Assembly: GCA_041576975.1 (NCBI GenBank)
Contig: JBFGJY010000055.1
Location: 1 to 16,962, forward strand
Length of the DNA stretch: 16,962 nt
Reading direction: 5' to 3'
From: JBFGJY01 sp041576975
GTDB lineage: Bacteria; Pseudomonadota; Gammaproteobacteria; UBA4575
In this document: in pieces, positions 15,867 to 16,962 of the stretch
Layout of the letters: the number at the start of each line of letters is the position of its first letter
How positions within the stretch are numbered: the stretch's first letter is position 1
The notes under the pieces: model-generated
Told to the model about the DNA's origin: nothing
What the model saw: only the letters and a program-made list of their open reading frames with translations
Database searches by the model: none
Made by a program: the position numbers and the translations under genes

Positions 15867-16962
15867 TTATTCAGCTAGATATTTTCCCCAATCAGTTCTT
15901 TCACGCATCGTTTCTTTCATTTCATCTTTTACATAATCTTTGTCTTTACGAATTTGCCATCCACCGCCTAAAGCTTTGTACATAGCAATGAGGTTTGCCA
16001 CAATATCACCGCGCGTTTGTGTCCAAATATCTTGCTGATCAACCAGAGAAGTCTGAGTTTCGATTACTCGTTGATAATCCGTGACACCATCGCGATATTG
16101 CAATAGTGCAAGCTCTACCGATCGTGCTGCAGCATCGACACTTTCATTTAAAAATATCTCTGTTTCTTGTGCATAAAGAAAACCAACCATGGCATCTTCC
16201 ACCTCGCGTGCAGCACGTAAAACCGTATCTTGATAATTTACAATTAACTGTTGGAAACGCGCATCTTGTACGCGGACCTGATTTTTTATTCGGCCATAGT
16301 TAAAAATTTTCCAGGTAAATAACGGGCCGCCAAAGAATTCTAAACTATTACCATCGAATAACTCATCTATACCATCGTTTCCTGATCCCGTAGTGTTAGT
16401 GCCACTACTACTTCTTAAACCTATAGAACCAAATAAAGAAAAACTTGGATACAACTCAGCCTGTGCAACACCAATTAAGGCACTTTGTGCCGCAGCTTCT
16501 AATTCAGCTCTGCGTATGTCGGGGCGTCTGCGTAATAATTCTGCTGGAATTCCCACCGCAACTTCAGATGGTGCTGCGGGAATGGTGCTTGCTTCACCCA
16601 GAATATCGCCTAATTCATTGGGAGGCATGCCTAAAAGGATGCTGAGTGCATACTTTGCTTGCCGCTCACCAGCTTGAAGTTGAGGGATCGTTGCCTGTGT
16701 ATTTCGTAATAATGTTTTGGCTTGTTGCACATCGAGTTCAGTGGTTGCGCCATTTTGAAAGCGTACCTCTGTTATTTTCAAGCTTCGTTTTTGTAAGGTG
16801 ACATTCTGTTGCGCCAATTGTATGCGTTTTTCAAACGTGCGGATGATGACATATGCATTCGCTACTTCTGCTAACAAGCTGACTAAGAAATCGTCGTAAG
16901 CCGCCATATTTGCGAACAAATTAGCATCAGCTGACTCAATTCCACGCCTAAATTTCCCCCAA
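15867..16962 (-). CDS. NodT/TolC-type outer-membrane factor (N-terminus beyond window)
   Basis: The frame stays open to the window edge, giving 364 residues from WGKFRRGIESADANLF onward. The internal TTG at 16917-16919 is not the start. The visible part is two outer-efflux-protein repeats. One has the coiled helices of the first (LAQQNVTLQKRSLKITEVRF). The second opens with the NodT signature AELLRRRPDIRRAELEAAAQ and continues GVAQAELYPSFSLFGSIG. The C-terminal helix pair (VELALLQYRDGVTDYQRVIETQ) precedes YKALGGGW. Intact relatives are about 450-500 residues, so roughly the first 100 (including a signal peptide, often with a lipobox) are missing. It forms the trimeric exit channel for the fusion protein and pump encoded next on the same strand. 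Confidence 0.9.
   Translation of the reverse strand, partial: WGKFRRGIESADANLFANMAAYDDFLVSLLAEVANAYVIIRTFEKRIQLAQQNVTLQKRSLKITEVRFQNGATTELDVQQAKTLLRNTQATIPQLQAGERQAKYALSILLGMPPNELGDILGEASTIPAAPSEVAVGIPAELLRRRPDIRRAELEAAAQSALIGVAQAELYPSFSLFGSIGLRSSSGTNTTGSGNDGIDELFDGNSLEFFGGPLFTWKIFNYGRIKNQVRVQDARFQQLIVNYQDTVLRAAREVEDAMVGFLYAQETEIFLNESVDAAARSVELALLQYRDGVTDYQRVIETQTSLVDQQDIWTQTRGDIVANLIAMYKALGGGWQIRKDKDYVKDEMKETMRERTDWGKYLAE

Noticed and set aside
1..16962. CRISPR arrays, tRNAs, rRNAs, complete insertion sequences or prophage genes
   Set aside because: No regularly spaced repeats, cloverleaf-like sequences, transposase motifs or phage-type genes were found by eye on either strand.

Overview
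The window looks like a chromosomal segment from a Gram-negative proteobacterium, probably a gammaproteobacterium. The evidence is three outer-membrane barrel or channel proteins (one of them OprD-like), a tripartite RND efflux pump, a periplasmic multiheme cytochrome c and an AspT/YidE-type carrier. No rRNA, tRNA or phylogenetic marker is present, so the genus cannot be named. Most of the window is AT-rich. The left ~1.8 kb is visibly richer in G+C and may have a different origin.

Left region (1-1801): the tail of an unrecognised plus-strand gene is followed, on the minus strand, by a broken arylsulfatase (in-frame stop, later frameshift, very short) and an intact small outer-membrane beta-barrel gene. 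An AT-rich, gene-free stretch of about 560 bases (1802-2362) separates this from the rest.

Central region (2363-9646): a large secreted octaheme cytochrome c with C-terminal HEAT-like and TPR repeats converges on a small secreted DUF4136-like protein. Divergent from the latter is a probable two-gene operon encoding a potassium-type ion channel and an OprD-family porin. A 323-base spacer follows, holding a perfect 10-bp inverted repeat, a start-less ORF remnant and an imperfect palindromic element. Then comes an AspT/YidE-like inner-membrane carrier whose N-terminus carries a 27-bp tandem duplication.

Right region (9665-16962): all genes are on the minus strand. In transcription order they are a NodT/TolC-type outer-membrane factor (truncated by the window edge), a lipoprotein membrane-fusion protein, an RND pump, a PPK2 polyphosphate kinase and a tandem universal stress protein. 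The first three form a complete tripartite exporter. PPK2 and USP are 6 bases apart and form a second, stress/energy unit. A perfect 14-bp-arm palindrome sits in front of this second unit.

Functionally the window is about envelope transport (porin, ion channel, AAE-type carrier, RND efflux), periplasmic electron transfer and stress/energy response. No single novel system stands out. The items most worth following up are the octaheme-HEAT-TPR fusion, the channel-porin pairing, the palindrome before ppk2-usp, the decaying sulfatase beside an intact barrel gene, and the orphan ORF remnant.
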